From NCBI RefSeq assembly GCF_019175365.1, contig NZ_CP059572.1, forward strand, positions 3,100,001-3,164,000: 64,000 nt of DNA, read 5' to 3'. Origin of the DNA: Actinomadura graeca. Lineage in GTDB: Bacteria; Actinomycetota; Actinomycetes; Streptosporangiales; Streptosporangiaceae. The notes beneath the pieces are model-generated. The model was not told the origin of the DNA. It searched no databases and worked only from the letters and a program-made list of their open reading frames with translations. The position numbers and the translations under genes are program-made. Shown one piece after another: positions 1 through 14,018 of this stretch (position 1 is its first letter; each line of letters opens with the position of its first letter).

Positions 1-478
1 CCACGCGGACGTCGAGTGCGGCGTCCGCCCGTTCGTAGCGGGGGGCGAGGGTCGTGAGGCGGTCGTTGACCCGGTCCTCGTCGCCCGTGACTCGGGCGAT
101 CACCAGCGCCCGGGTGCCGTGCCCGTCGCGCAGTTGCGGGGCCTTGCCCGCGCTCCAGTACGACAGGACGTCGTCGACGCCGGGCTCGGCGGCCAGTTCC
201 CTGGTCAGCGCGGTGCCGGCGGTGGACGCGGCGGGGTCGTCGACGGTCCCGCGGCGGACGGTGACCAGCAGCACCAGGTTGGGCGCGCCGACGTCGAAGC
301 GGTCGGCGAGGGCCTTCTCCGCCCGCGCGGACTCCGAGGCGGGGTCGTCGAAGCCGCTGGAGGTGAGCAGGTCCGCCACGCCGCCGCCGAGGGGCGCGGC
401 GATCACGGCGACCAGGACGGCCGCGAGGACGATGAGGCGCGGATGCCGGGTGGACAGCCGAGCCGCCCGGTTCAGCAT
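1..478 (-). CDS. MMPL/RND-family transporter, N-terminal part (runs off window)
   Basis: The minus-strand reading begins at the ATG at 478 and remains open to the window edge, giving about 159 residues. The start is MLNRAARLSTRHPR, followed by one hydrophobic helix (LIVLAAVLVAVIAAPLGG) and a soluble stretch containing FDDPASESARAE and a repeated RVTGDEDRVNDRL type of segment. This is the usual beginning of MMPL transporters: TM1, then the first periplasmic porter domain. MMPL proteins export lipids and lipid-like polyketides across the membrane by proton-motive force. The ATG overlaps the stop of the acyl-CoA dehydrogenase gene by 7 bases (ATGCTGA), so it is the last visible gene of the PKS-NRPS operon. 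I infer that it exports the lipid product. The family call is good; the substrate is not shown. Confidence 0.85.
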   Translation of the reverse strand, partial: MLNRAARLSTRHPRLIVLAAVLVAVIAAPLGGGVADLLTSSGFDDPASESARAEKALADRFDVGAPNLVLLVTVRRGTVDDPAASTAGTALTRELAAEPGVDDVLSYWSAGKAPQLRDGHGTRALVIARVTGDEDRVNDRLTTLAPRYERADAALDVRV

Positions 479-1632
479 CGCGGCGCCTCCTGCAGGACGT
501 TCCAGGCGATGGTGCGCAGCAGGATGTTCGAGGTGCCCTCGTAGATCTGCCCGATCTTGGCGTCCCGGTAGCGTTTCTCGGCCGGATGCGACGTGCTGAA
601 CCCGTTGCCGCCGAAGGTCTCGACGGCGCGGGAGGCGGCCCGCTCGGCGACCTGCGCGCAGAACTGCTTGGCCATCGCGGCGCGGGTGAGCAGCTCGGGG
701 ACGTGGCGTCCGCTGTCGGCGAGGCGCGCGGTGTCGTACATCAGCAGCCGCGCCGCCTCCAGCTCGGTGGCGACCTGGGCGAGGGGGAGCTGCACGCCCT
801 GGAACTCGGCGATGGGCTGCCCGAACTGGTGGCGCCGCTTGGCGTAGGCCACCGACTCCTCCAGGGCTCCGGCCGCCAGGCCCACCATCTGCGCGGCGAT
901 GCCGATCCGGCCGAGGTTGAGGGTGTCGATGGCGATGTCGTAGCCCTCGCCCTCCTCCCCCAGCCGGTCGTCCTGGGAGACGTGGACGTCGTCGAGGCGC
1001 ACCCGGCAGGAGGAGCTGGCGCGGAGGCAGAGCTTGTCCTGGTTCGGGCCGACGGTGAGTCCGGGGGCGGCGCCCGGCACCAGGAAGGCGGTGACGCCGT
1101 GGGCGCCGTGCTCGGGTGCCACGGTGGCGAAGACGACGAAGACGCCGGCCTCGCGGGCGTTGGTGATCCAGACCTTCTCGCCGGTGAGCAGGTAGTCCTT
1201 GCCGTCGCGTTTCGCGCGTGTGCGCAAGGAGAACGCGTCGCTGCCCGCCTCGGGTTCCGACAGCGCGTAGGCGCCGACGGTGTCACCGGCCAGCCGGGGC
1301 AGGTGGCGGGCCTGCTGCTCCGGGTTCCCCCAGCGCAGCAGCGCGCTGTTGACGAGGACGTTCTGGACGTCCACGCAGACCGCGACGGCCGGGTCGACGC
1401 GGGCCAGCTCGGCGATGACCAGGCTGCTCATGACGAACGTGCCGCCCGCGCCGCCGTACCGGCCGGGGATCTCGACGCCCATCACGCCCAGGGCGAACAG
1501 CTCGTCGATCAGCTCGCGTGGCATCAGGGCGTCGCGGTCCATCGTCGCGACCCTCGGGCGCAGTTCGTCCTCGCCCCAGCGGCGGACGGTGGCGCGCAGC
1601 GACTCCTCGTCGCCGGTTCTCGGCGTCTGCAT
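472..1632 (-). CDS. Acyl-CoA dehydrogenase (386 aa)
   Basis: This is a full-length acyl-CoA dehydrogenase of the flavin-dependent family that introduces an alpha-beta double bond into acyl thioesters. The N-terminal helical domain is followed by the FAD/substrate segment YALSEPEAGSDAF and by GEKVWITNA; the C-terminal helical domain ends in IYEGTSNILLRTIA, which carries the catalytic Glu of the family. I chose the ATG at 1632 because GAGAGG lies 7 bases upstream. An alternative ATG at 1647 overlaps the stop of the upstream gene as ATGA and would add five residues. It sits in a run of co-directional genes behind the NRPS. It could act on a carrier-bound intermediate or on precursor supply; the sequence does not say which. 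Confidence 0.93.
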   Translation of the reverse strand: MQTPRTGDEESLRATVRRWGEDELRPRVATMDRDALMPRELIDELFALGVMGVEIPGRYGGAGGTFVMSSLVIAELARVDPAVAVCVDVQNVLVNSALLRWGNPEQQARHLPRLAGDTVGAYALSEPEAGSDAFSLRTRAKRDGKDYLLTGEKVWITNAREAGVFVVFATVAPEHGAHGVTAFLVPGAAPGLTVGPNQDKLCLRASSSCRVRLDDVHVSQDDRLGEEGEGYDIAIDTLNLGRIGIAAQMVGLAAGALEESVAYAKRRHQFGQPIAEFQGVQLPLAQVATELEAARLLMYDTARLADSGRHVPELLTRAAMAKQFCAQVAERAASRAVETFGGNGFSTSHPAEKRYRDAKIGQIYEGTSNILLRTIAWNVLQEAPRC

Positions 1633-1643
1633 CGCGTGACCTC

Positions 1644-2786
1644 TCATTGGAAGGCCGACAGGCCGAGGACGGAGCGTGCCACCACGAGCTTGTGGATCTC
1701 GGTGGTGCCCTCGGCGATCGTCAGCGTCCGGGCGTCTCGGAAGTGGCGTTCGAGCGGGTGGTCCGGGGACAGGCCGTTGGCGCCGTGGAGCTGGATCGCG
1801 TCCGATGTCGCGCGGACGGCCATCTCCGTGGCGTACGCCTTCGCCATGGACGCCTCGCGGTCGGCGCGCCGTCCGTCCTGGACGGCGGCGAGGGCGCGGT
1901 GGATCAGCAGCCGGGACGCATCGATCCCGGTGGCCATCGCCGCGATCTTGTCCTGGACGAGCTGGAACTCGCCGATGCGCCGCCCGAACTGGCGGCGCTC
2001 GCGGACGTGGCCGACGGAGGCGTCCAGGGCGGCGCGGGCGAGGCCCACCGCGATGAGCGACAGGCGGCAGCGCGACCATTGCAGCCCGTCGAAGATGCGC
2101 TGCATGTTCCTGAGCGACCCGTCGGGGCCGACGCAGTTCTCGCGCGGGACGCGGCAGTCCTCGAACACGATCTCCGAGGTGACGAACGCCTTGAGCCCCA
2201 GCTTCGGCAGGTCGCGCGTCCGGTAGGGGGACCGTTCGCGCTCGACGATGACCGGCCGGATGCCCTGCCGGCCGTTCTCGAGGTCGGCGTGGCACAGGAC
2301 GACCGCGTAGTCGGACACGTCGCCGTTGGAGATCCAGCGTTTGCGGCCGTTGATGACGTACTCGTCCCCGCGCAGCACGGCCCGCGTCTCCATGGCCGCG
2401 TTGTTGGAGCCGTGGTTGGGCTCGGTCGAGGCGATGCAGCCGATCTTCTCGCCGGACAGCAGCCCCGGGACGGCCCGTTCCCGCAGCTCGGGCGGGCCCG
2501 CCTGCCGGATGTAACGGGCGCAGCCCTGGGTGATCATCAGGCAGCCTTCGAGGGAGGGGAACACCCTGGCCAGCTCCTCGCCGGCCAGGGCGCCCGCCAC
2601 GAGGTCGGTCGGGTCCATGGCGTAACCGTGGCCCTCCAGGGACTCGACGAGCGCGGGCAGCAGGTCCAGCGGCAGGCGATCGTCGGTGTGGCGGTCGGCG
2701 AGGGGACGGAATTCGCGTTCCAGCCCCTCGCGCAGGCCGCCCATCGGGTCGTCCGGCGTGACGGGATGTCCCAGCAGGGCGGTCAT
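1644..2786 (-). CDS. Acyl-CoA dehydrogenase (380 aa)
   Basis: This is a second acyl-CoA dehydrogenase, clearly diverged from its downstream neighbour. It shows CIASTEPNHGSNNAA in the FAD/substrate region, NGRKRWISNGDVSDYA, the arginine-rich RERRQFGRRIGEFQ helix, and the C-terminal TIAEGTTEIHKLVVAR with the catalytic Glu position conserved. The length is normal for the family. The ATG at 2786 follows the thioesterase stop by 7 bases, and the stop overlaps the next gene, so translation is probably coupled. Known members oxidise acyl-CoA or acyl-ACP at C2-C3. Two different dehydrogenases in one biosynthetic operon suggest two separate oxidations or a heteromeric enzyme, but this is inference. 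Confidence 0.93.
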   Translation of the reverse strand: MTALLGHPVTPDDPMGGLREGLEREFRPLADRHTDDRLPLDLLPALVESLEGHGYAMDPTDLVAGALAGEELARVFPSLEGCLMITQGCARYIRQAGPPELRERAVPGLLSGEKIGCIASTEPNHGSNNAAMETRAVLRGDEYVINGRKRWISNGDVSDYAVVLCHADLENGRQGIRPVIVERERSPYRTRDLPKLGLKAFVTSEIVFEDCRVPRENCVGPDGSLRNMQRIFDGLQWSRCRLSLIAVGLARAALDASVGHVRERRQFGRRIGEFQLVQDKIAAMATGIDASRLLIHRALAAVQDGRRADREASMAKAYATEMAVRATSDAIQLHGANGLSPDHPLERHFRDARTLTIAEGTTEIHKLVVARSVLGLSAFQ

Positions 2787-2793
2787 GTCGGCA

Positions 2794-3624
2794 TCACTCC
2801 CGGCTGTCGGTGAGACGCGCCAGCTCGGCGCGCAGGCCCTTCACGAACACGTCCCGCGCCGAGTCGAGGAAGAAGTGGCCGCCCGGGACGTGGGTGACCG
2901 AGAAGCCGCCGCGGGTCAGCTCCCGCCACGCCTCCAGGCCGTCCCGGGACACGGTGGCGTCGGCGTCGCCGCCGAAGGCCGCCACCGGGACGTCGAGCGG
3001 CGGCCGGGGCCGGTGCTCGTAGGTCTCGCACACCGCCATGTCGGCGCGCACGATGGGCAGCATGATCCCGGCCAGTTCCTCGTTGCCCAGCACCGCGGCG
3101 GCGGCGTTGTCGTAGCGGGCGAGGCGGGCGAGCAGGCCGGCCCTCGGCAGGTCGTGCATCGGCGGGCGCGCCGGCGGCAGGTGCGGCGCCTCGAAGGCCG
3201 CGACGAACAGGGCCCGCGGGCCGGGCAGGCCGCGCCGTGCCAGCTCGTGCGCGACCTCGAAGGCCAGCAGCGCGCCCATGCTGTAGCCGAGCAGGACATA
3301 GGGCTTGTCGAGCCTGCCGGCGAGCCGGCCGGCCAGGTGCGCGACGAGGGGGCGCAGCCGCGTGAACGGCACCTCCCGCAGGCGCCCGCCGTGGCCCGGC
3401 AGCTCGACCACGCCCATCTCGACACCGGCGGGAAGCCCGTCCGCCAGGCCGAGGAGGCCGCCGGCCCGTCCGCCCGCGTAGGGCAGGCAGAGGAGCCGGA
3501 GGCTCGCCTCGGGGTCGGGCCGCGGGCACAGCAGCCACTCCTGGCGGTTCCCGCCAAGGGGCCGCCGTGCCCGACGGCCGTCACGCGGCTCGCGGACCGC
3601 GTCCGTCGTTCCTCGTGCCTCCAT
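2794..3624 (-). CDS. Type II thioesterase (276 aa)
   Basis: This alpha/beta-hydrolase belongs to the external thioesterases of NRPS and PKS assembly lines, which remove misprimed or stalled acyl groups from carrier domains. The nucleophile elbow GYSMG is near residue 113, the acid lies in FGGDADATVS, and the His is in VPGGHFFL; the LPYAGG oxyanion segment is near residue 47. The first ~40 residues are Arg/Pro/Gly-rich and may be non-essential or indicate a start further downstream, since no clear ribosome site precedes the ATG at 3624. The gene starts 6 bases after the NRPS stop. Because the NRPS has no C-terminal TE domain, a role in product release cannot be excluded. Confidence 0.92.
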   Translation of the reverse strand: MEARGTTDAVREPRDGRRARRPLGGNRQEWLLCPRPDPEASLRLLCLPYAGGRAGGLLGLADGLPAGVEMGVVELPGHGGRLREVPFTRLRPLVAHLAGRLAGRLDKPYVLLGYSMGALLAFEVAHELARRGLPGPRALFVAAFEAPHLPPARPPMHDLPRAGLLARLARYDNAAAAVLGNEELAGIMLPIVRADMAVCETYEHRPRPPLDVPVAAFGGDADATVSRDGLEAWRELTRGGFSVTHVPGGHFFLDSARDVFVKGLRAELARLTDSRE

Positions 3625-3630
3625 GTCGGA

Positions 3631-8352
<4,722 letters not shown>

Positions 8353-8407
8353 CGCTATGTCCTCCAGAGGTGTTCTCGTCGGTCGGTCCCGCACGCGATC
8401 GGCCCCC

Positions 8408-11400
8408 TCAGATCACGTCGAACTCCTCCCAGTCGTCGTCGCCCGCCGGGGGACGGGGCACCTCGGGCGTCGCGGGGAGGAGCATCCGCTCGGCGAGCCG
8501 CCGCACGCTCGACCCCTCCAGCACGTCGACCATCGGCACCGAGATGCCGAGGTCCACCTCGATCTGGTTCTTGATGCCGACGGCCACCAGCGAGTCCAGG
8601 CCGACGCTGTTCATCGGCTCCTCGACGTCCAGCCGCCCGGGCGGCATGTCGAGGGCCCGGGCGATCTCGACCCGCAGGTACGCCTCCAGCAGTTCCCGGC
8701 GGTCCCCGGGGTCCGCGGCGGCCAGCCCGTCCGCGGTCAGCGTGCCCCGCCGGACGGTGTCACCGGCGGCGGCAGCCTCGGCGCCCGCGGCGGCCACCAG
8801 CTCCGACACCAGCGGCGACCCGCCCGAGGCCGCCGACGCGGACGCCCAGCGGCTCCAGTCGACCGGCGCGACGGCGATCTGCGGCGTCCGGAGACCGAGC
8901 AGCCGGTCCAGCGCCTCCATGCCCGTATCGGCGGCGATGCCCTCGATCCCGGCGAGCGCCACGAGCCGGTCCGCGCCGCCTTCGCGGACCGACAGGCCGG
9001 TGCCGGCCCACGGTCCCCACGCGATGCTCAGGGCCGGGCGGCCCTCGGACGCCCGCGCCGACGCCAGCGCGTCGAGGAACGCGTTCCCGGCGGCGTAGTT
9101 GCCCTGGCCCGGCGACCCGAGGGTCCCGGCGATCGAGGAGAACAGCACGAAGAAGTCGAGGGGCAGGCCGGCGGTCAGGCGGTGCAGGTTCCAGGCGCCC
9201 GCGACCTTGGGTTCGAGGACGGACAGGAGCCGCGCCGGGTCGAGGGTGCCGAGCGTGGCGTCCTCCAGGACGCCCGCCGCGTGGACGACGCCCCGCACCG
9301 GCGGCATGGACGCGGCGGCCTCGGCGAGGACGCGGGCCAGCGCCTCCTCGTCGCCCACGTCGGCCCGTGCCACCGTGACCTCGGTGCCCGCGCCCCGCAG
9401 CTCCCGCAGCATCTCCTCGGCGGCGGCGCCGGGCGCGTTCCGGCCGACGAGCACGAGGTGGCGCGCGCCCCGTCCGGCGAGCCACCGGGCCGTCAGCAGG
9501 CCGAGGGCGCCGAACCCGCCCGTCACGAGGTACGCGGCGTCGCCGCGCACGACGTCGACGGGGACGGCGCGCCGCGACCCGGTGCCCACCAGGCGCGCCA
9601 CGTGCCGCCGCCCGGCTCGATACGCCACCTGGGTCTCGGGGTCGTCCGCGTGGAGTTCGCCCGCGAGCCACTCCGCCGCCGGGGCGCCCGGGCTGGGCTC
9701 CAAATCGACGAGCGTCGGACGCAGTTCGGGGTGTTCGAGTTGCGCGACCCTGCCGAGCCCCCAGAGGGGCGCCTGCGCGACCGACACGGCGGGCGGCGGG
9801 TCGTCCACGGCGTGGACGCCGCCGGTCAGGAGCCACAGGCGCGGCGCGGCACCGGGCGGCGGGTCGTCCGTGAGCGCCTGGATCAGGTGGAGGGCGCTCA
9901 CCACGCCCCGGTCCTGCGCGGCGCGGAGGCCGGCGGTGCCGGTCCGTTCCGGCGCCGGGGCGTCCAGGGACCAGAGGTGGACGACGCCGCGCAGCGTCCC
10001 CAGCCGCCGACGCGCCTCCGCCACGGCGCGGCGCACGTCGTCGCCGCGATCGGGACGGGCCGTGAGGTGGTCCGGGTCCGCCTCGTCGTAGCCGTCACCG
10101 GCGGACACCCGCACGACCGGCTCCCCGGCCCGCGCGAGACGTCCCGCCAGCTCCGCCCCCACGCCGCCGTCGTCGGCGAGGACGAGCCAGCCACCACCGG
10201 CCGCCTTCGCGGGCCCGGCCGCGGTGCGCTCCTGCGGCCGCCACCGCACCTCGTAGCGGGCGCGGGCGAGTTCCGCCGCCGCGGCCGGGCGGACGCCGCC
10301 GTCGAGGCGCCTGGCGTGCACGCCCTCGAAGAGGACGACGGTCGTGCCGTCGTCGTCGGCCAGCCGCACGTCCCCGACCACCCCGGCCGGGACGGCGCCG
10401 TCGGCCGGAGCGGCACCGTCGGCGGGGCGCAGGCGCGCGTGGGCCCACAGGCGTCGCGGGGCGCCCGCGCCGGATGTTCCGGGCGCCACCACGACCCGGC
10501 CGACGGCGGCGGGGACGTAGGGCCGCCGCTCGTCGGCGCCGGTCCCGGCCTGGACCGCGGCGCCCAGGACTTGGAGGCCCGCGTCGAGCAGCACCGGGTG
10601 GACGCCGTACGCGCCGACCTCGGGGACGGTCGCGGAGGGCACCGCGAGGACCGCCAGCGCCTCCCGCTCGCCCGACCAGAGCCGCTCGACCGCCTGGAAC
10701 GCGGGGCCGTACTCCATCCCGCGCGAGCGCATCGCCTCGTAGAAGTCGGCGGAGGCGATCTCGTTCCCGCAGCGGGTGCGGGCGGCGTCGAGGTCCAGCG
10801 CCCGGAGGTCGTCCTCCGCCGGGCCGGCGGGCACGATCCTCCCGGTCGCGTGCAGGGTCCATCCGGGCCTGCCACGGGTGTCGTCCGCCGGGCGCGCGTA
10901 GGCGCGGAAGGCCAGGCCCGTCCCGTCCGCGCCGGACACGCGCACCTGGAGCGCGGCCGCGTCATCGCCCAGCACGAGCATGCGCTGGAGCTCGAACCCG
11001 GTCAGGGTGATCGCGGCACCGGGCGTCCCGCCGGACGCCTGCGCCGCGGCGGCCCGGGCCATCTCCAGCCAGGCGGCGCCCGGGACCACCGTCGCGCCCT
11101 GGACCCGGTGGTCGTCGAGGAAGGCGGGCGCCTCAGCGGCGATGGTGTTCTCCCACACGTGGCCCGCCGCGGCGTCGGCCAGCCGCACGTGGTGCCCGAG
11201 GAGGGGGTGGCCGGTGCCGTTGCCCGGGCCCGCCTGCCCGCCGGGAAGGGCGAGCCAGTGCCGCTCGCGCTGCCAGGGGTAGCCCGGCAGCCGCACCGGG
11301 CGGCGCGGGGCGGGGTACAGGCCCGTCCAGGCGGGCTCGAACCCCAGGACGTACAGCTCGCCCAGCGACGCCAGCATGCTCTGGCGCGGCGGCTCGTCCC

Positions 11401-14011
11401 TGCGGAGGGACGGCAGGAGCGCGGCGCTCTTCCCGCGGGCCTGCGTGCCCTGCGCGATGGCGGGCAGCAGCACGGGGTGCGGCGACAGTTCGACGAACAC
11501 GTCGTGGCCGCCGTCGAGGAGACCGGCGACGGCCGTGTCGAACAGGACCGGCTCCCGGATGTTCCTGGCCCAGTAGGCGCCGTCGAGCGACCCTTCCTCC
11601 GCGGTCGTGCCGGTCACCGTCGAGTACATCGGCAGCCGCGCCGCCGCCGGGCGCACGTCGCGGAGGGCGGCGGCGAGGTCGGCCGTGAGCGGCTCCATCT
11701 GCGGGCCGTGCGAGGCGAAGTCGACCGACTCCAGGACGCGGCAGAACACGCCCCGCTTCCGGAGCCGTTCCGCGACCTCCTCGACGGCCTCCGGGTCACC
11801 GGTGAACACCGTCGAGGCGGGGGCGTTGACCGCCGCGACGGCCAGCCGGTCCTCCCGGCCGCGCAGCTCCTCGCGGGCGGCGTCGGCGGTCAGCTCGGCG
11901 ACGGCCATCCGCCCCCGCCCGGCGACCGTCCGGATCAGCCGGCCGCGATGGCAGACGACGCGGACGGCGTCCTCCAGGCTCAGCGCGCCCGACAGGTGCG
12001 CCGCCGCCACCTCGCCCATGCTGTGGCCGACCACGGCGTCCGGGACGACGCCCCACGACCGCCACAGTCCCGCCAGCGCGACCTGCACGGCGAACAGGGC
12101 CGGCTGGCAGTGGTCGGACTCGCCGAGACGGCTCGCCGCCTCGTCCGCCCACAGCTGATCGAGCAGGGACCAGCCGGCCTCCGCGCGGATGAGGCGGTCG
12201 CACTCCTCCAGCTTCGCGAGCAGGGCCGGCTCGTCCCGCAGCGCCGGGTCGAGCGGCCACCAGCGCGGCCCCTGCCCGGAGCAGACGAAGACCAGCTTCC
12301 GCCGCCGCTGGGCACCGGAGTCGCCCGAGACCGTCCCGCCCTGGGTCTCGCCCTTGAGGAACGCCCGGATCTGGTCGGCCGCCCGCTCGCGGCTGCCCGT
12401 GACGAGCGCCAGGCGGTGGCGGTGGTGCGAGCGGCGGGCACCGGCCGTGTAGGCAATGTCGTCGAGGTCGTGCGCGACGTCGAGGTCGCGCGCGGCGCCG
12501 GGGCCGTTCCCGTTGGACGTACCGGCGCCGTCGGGCGGGTCGTCGCCGTCGGAAGGTCCCTGGCCGTTGGGCGAGCCGTTGCCGTTCCGGAGGTCGTGGC
12601 CGAAGGCGCCGAGGTGCCGTTCCGCGACCTGGAGCAGCGCCTGGGGCGTCCGGGCCGAGAACGGGATCAGGACGGTCCCGCCCGCCCGCGCCGGGCCGCG
12701 GTCACCGGCGGGGACGCCGGCACGGTCGCCGCCCGGCGCCTCCTGGATCACCAGGTGCGCGTTCGTGCCGCCGAACCCGAACGAGCTGACGCCCGCCCGG
12801 ACCGGCCCGTCGCCGTCCAGGCGCGCGGGCTCCGCGGCCACCCGCAGCCGCAGCGCCTCGAAGTCGATGCGCGGGTTCGGCTCCTCGATGTGGAGGCTGG
12901 CCGGGAGGCGGCGGTGCTCCAGCGCCAGCACCGTCTTGATCAGGCCCGCGACCCCGGCGGCGGCCTCCAGGTGGCCGATGTTCGACTTGACCGAGCCGAC
13001 GGCGCACGGGCGGCCCGGCGGGCGGCCGGCGCCGAGGACGGACCCCAGCGCCTGGGCCTCCATCAGGTCGCCGAGCACCGTGCCGGTGCCGTGCGCCTCG
13101 ACGAAGTCCACGTCGGCGGGCGCGACGCCGCTGTGCCGGTACGCGGCCCGCAGCAGCGCCTCCTGCGACAGGCGGTTCGGCGCCATGAGCCCGTTGGTGC
13201 GGCCGTCCTGCATGACCGCGCCGCCGCGGATCACCGCCCTGACCGGGTCGCCGTCGGCGAGGGCCCGCGCCAGCGGCTTCAGCACGACGACGCCCGCGCC
13301 CTCGCCGCGCACGTAGCCGTCGGCGCGGGCGTCGAACGTCTTGCAGCGCCCGTCGGCGGCCATGACCCCGGCCTTGCTGAAGTTGATGCCGGCCATGGGC
13401 GAGAGGATCACGTTCACGCCGCCGGCGAGCGCCAGCCGCGACTCCCCGTCCCACAGGCTCCGGCAGGCCAGGAGCACCGCCACCAGGGACGAGGAGCACG
13501 CCGTGTCCACGGCGAGGCTCGGTCCCCTCAGGTCGAACAGGTAGGAGAGCCGGTTGGCGGCGATGCTGAGCGCGGTGCCGGTGCCGGAGTACACGCCGAT
13601 GCCGCTCAGCCGCGAGGACTGGAGCATCGCGTAGTCGTTCGTGCTGATGCCGACGAAGACGCCGGTGTCGCTGCCGGTGAGGTCCGAGCGCACCTGCCCG
13701 GCGTCCTGGAGGGCGTCCCAGGCGCCCTCCATCAGCAGCCGCTGCTGCGGGTCGATGGCGCCCGCCTCGCGGGGGGAGATGCCGAAGAACTCGCGGTCGA
13801 ACCGGTCGGCGTCGTGGACGAAGCCGCCCCAGCGCGTGCTCATCTTCCCGGGCACCGCCGGGTCGGCGTCGTAGAGGTCGTCGACGTTCCAGCGGTCGGG
13901 CGGCACCTCGGAGATGGCGTCCGTCCGGTCCGTCAGCAGCCTCCAGAACTCGCCGGGGCCGTCGGCGCCCGGAAACCGGCACCCGATTCCGATGATCGCT
14001 ATGGGTTCCAT
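8408..14011 (-). CDS. Type I PKS module KS-AT-DH-KR-ACP (1867 aa)
   Basis: KS (1-430) has the Cys in DTACSSS and the two His motifs EAHGTGT and NIGHLEAAAG. AT (570-920) has GHSMGEVAAAH near 663 and a specificity loop ending in FASH near 763, closer to the YASH of methylmalonyl than the HAFH of malonyl ATs; this prediction is weak. DH (937-1200) keeps HxxxGxxxxP (HRVQGATVVP) and the second-half Asp in HPVLLDAGLQ, so it should be active. KR (1490-1670) has GGFGALG, the Ser and the Tyr of GNYAAGN, and a B-type LED variant. ACP has GLDSL near 1800. There is no enoylreductase, so an alpha-beta unsaturated unit is expected. It sits between the FAAL-ACP and the NRPS. One module could work once, or iteratively as in KS-AT-DH-KR-ACP enzymes. 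Confidence 0.95.
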   Translation of the reverse strand: MEPIAIIGIGCRFPGADGPGEFWRLLTDRTDAISEVPPDRWNVDDLYDADPAVPGKMSTRWGGFVHDADRFDREFFGISPREAGAIDPQQRLLMEGAWDALQDAGQVRSDLTGSDTGVFVGISTNDYAMLQSSRLSGIGVYSGTGTALSIAANRLSYLFDLRGPSLAVDTACSSSLVAVLLACRSLWDGESRLALAGGVNVILSPMAGINFSKAGVMAADGRCKTFDARADGYVRGEGAGVVVLKPLARALADGDPVRAVIRGGAVMQDGRTNGLMAPNRLSQEALLRAAYRHSGVAPADVDFVEAHGTGTVLGDLMEAQALGSVLGAGRPPGRPCAVGSVKSNIGHLEAAAGVAGLIKTVLALEHRRLPASLHIEEPNPRIDFEALRLRVAAEPARLDGDGPVRAGVSSFGFGGTNAHLVIQEAPGGDRAGVPAGDRGPARAGGTVLIPFSARTPQALLQVAERHLGAFGHDLRNGNGSPNGQGPSDGDDPPDGAGTSNGNGPGAARDLDVAHDLDDIAYTAGARRSHHRHRLALVTGSRERAADQIRAFLKGETQGGTVSGDSGAQRRRKLVFVCSGQGPRWWPLDPALRDEPALLAKLEECDRLIRAEAGWSLLDQLWADEAASRLGESDHCQPALFAVQVALAGLWRSWGVVPDAVVGHSMGEVAAAHLSGALSLEDAVRVVCHRGRLIRTVAGRGRMAVAELTADAAREELRGREDRLAVAAVNAPASTVFTGDPEAVEEVAERLRKRGVFCRVLESVDFASHGPQMEPLTADLAAALRDVRPAAARLPMYSTVTGTTAEEGSLDGAYWARNIREPVLFDTAVAGLLDGGHDVFVELSPHPVLLPAIAQGTQARGKSAALLPSLRRDEPPRQSMLASLGELYVLGFEPAWTGLYPAPRRPVRLPGYPWQRERHWLALPGGQAGPGNGTGHPLLGHHVRLADAAAGHVWENTIAAEAPAFLDDHRVQGATVVPGAAWLEMARAAAAQASGGTPGAAITLTGFELQRMLVLGDDAAALQVRVSGADGTGLAFRAYARPADDTRGRPGWTLHATGRIVPAGPAEDDLRALDLDAARTRCGNEIASADFYEAMRSRGMEYGPAFQAVERLWSGEREALAVLAVPSATVPEVGAYGVHPVLLDAGLQVLGAAVQAGTGADERRPYVPAAVGRVVVAPGTSGAGAPRRLWAHARLRPADGAAPADGAVPAGVVGDVRLADDDGTTVVLFEGVHARRLDGGVRPAAAAELARARYEVRWRPQERTAAGPAKAAGGGWLVLADDGGVGAELAGRLARAGEPVVRVSAGDGYDEADPDHLTARPDRGDDVRRAVAEARRRLGTLRGVVHLWSLDAPAPERTGTAGLRAAQDRGVVSALHLIQALTDDPPPGAAPRLWLLTGGVHAVDDPPPAVSVAQAPLWGLGRVAQLEHPELRPTLVDLEPSPGAPAAEWLAGELHADDPETQVAYRAGRRHVARLVGTGSRRAVPVDVVRGDAAYLVTGGFGALGLLTARWLAGRGARHLVLVGRNAPGAAAEEMLRELRGAGTEVTVARADVGDEEALARVLAEAAASMPPVRGVVHAAGVLEDATLGTLDPARLLSVLEPKVAGAWNLHRLTAGLPLDFFVLFSSIAGTLGSPGQGNYAAGNAFLDALASARASEGRPALSIAWGPWAGTGLSVREGGADRLVALAGIEGIAADTGMEALDRLLGLRTPQIAVAPVDWSRWASASAASGGSPLVSELVAAAGAEAAAAGDTVRRGTLTADGLAAADPGDRRELLEAYLRVEIARALDMPPGRLDVEEPMNSVGLDSLVAVGIKNQIEVDLGISVPMVDVLEGSSVRRLAERMLLPATPEVPRPPAGDDDWEEFDVI

Positions 14012-14018
14012 GCGGCGC

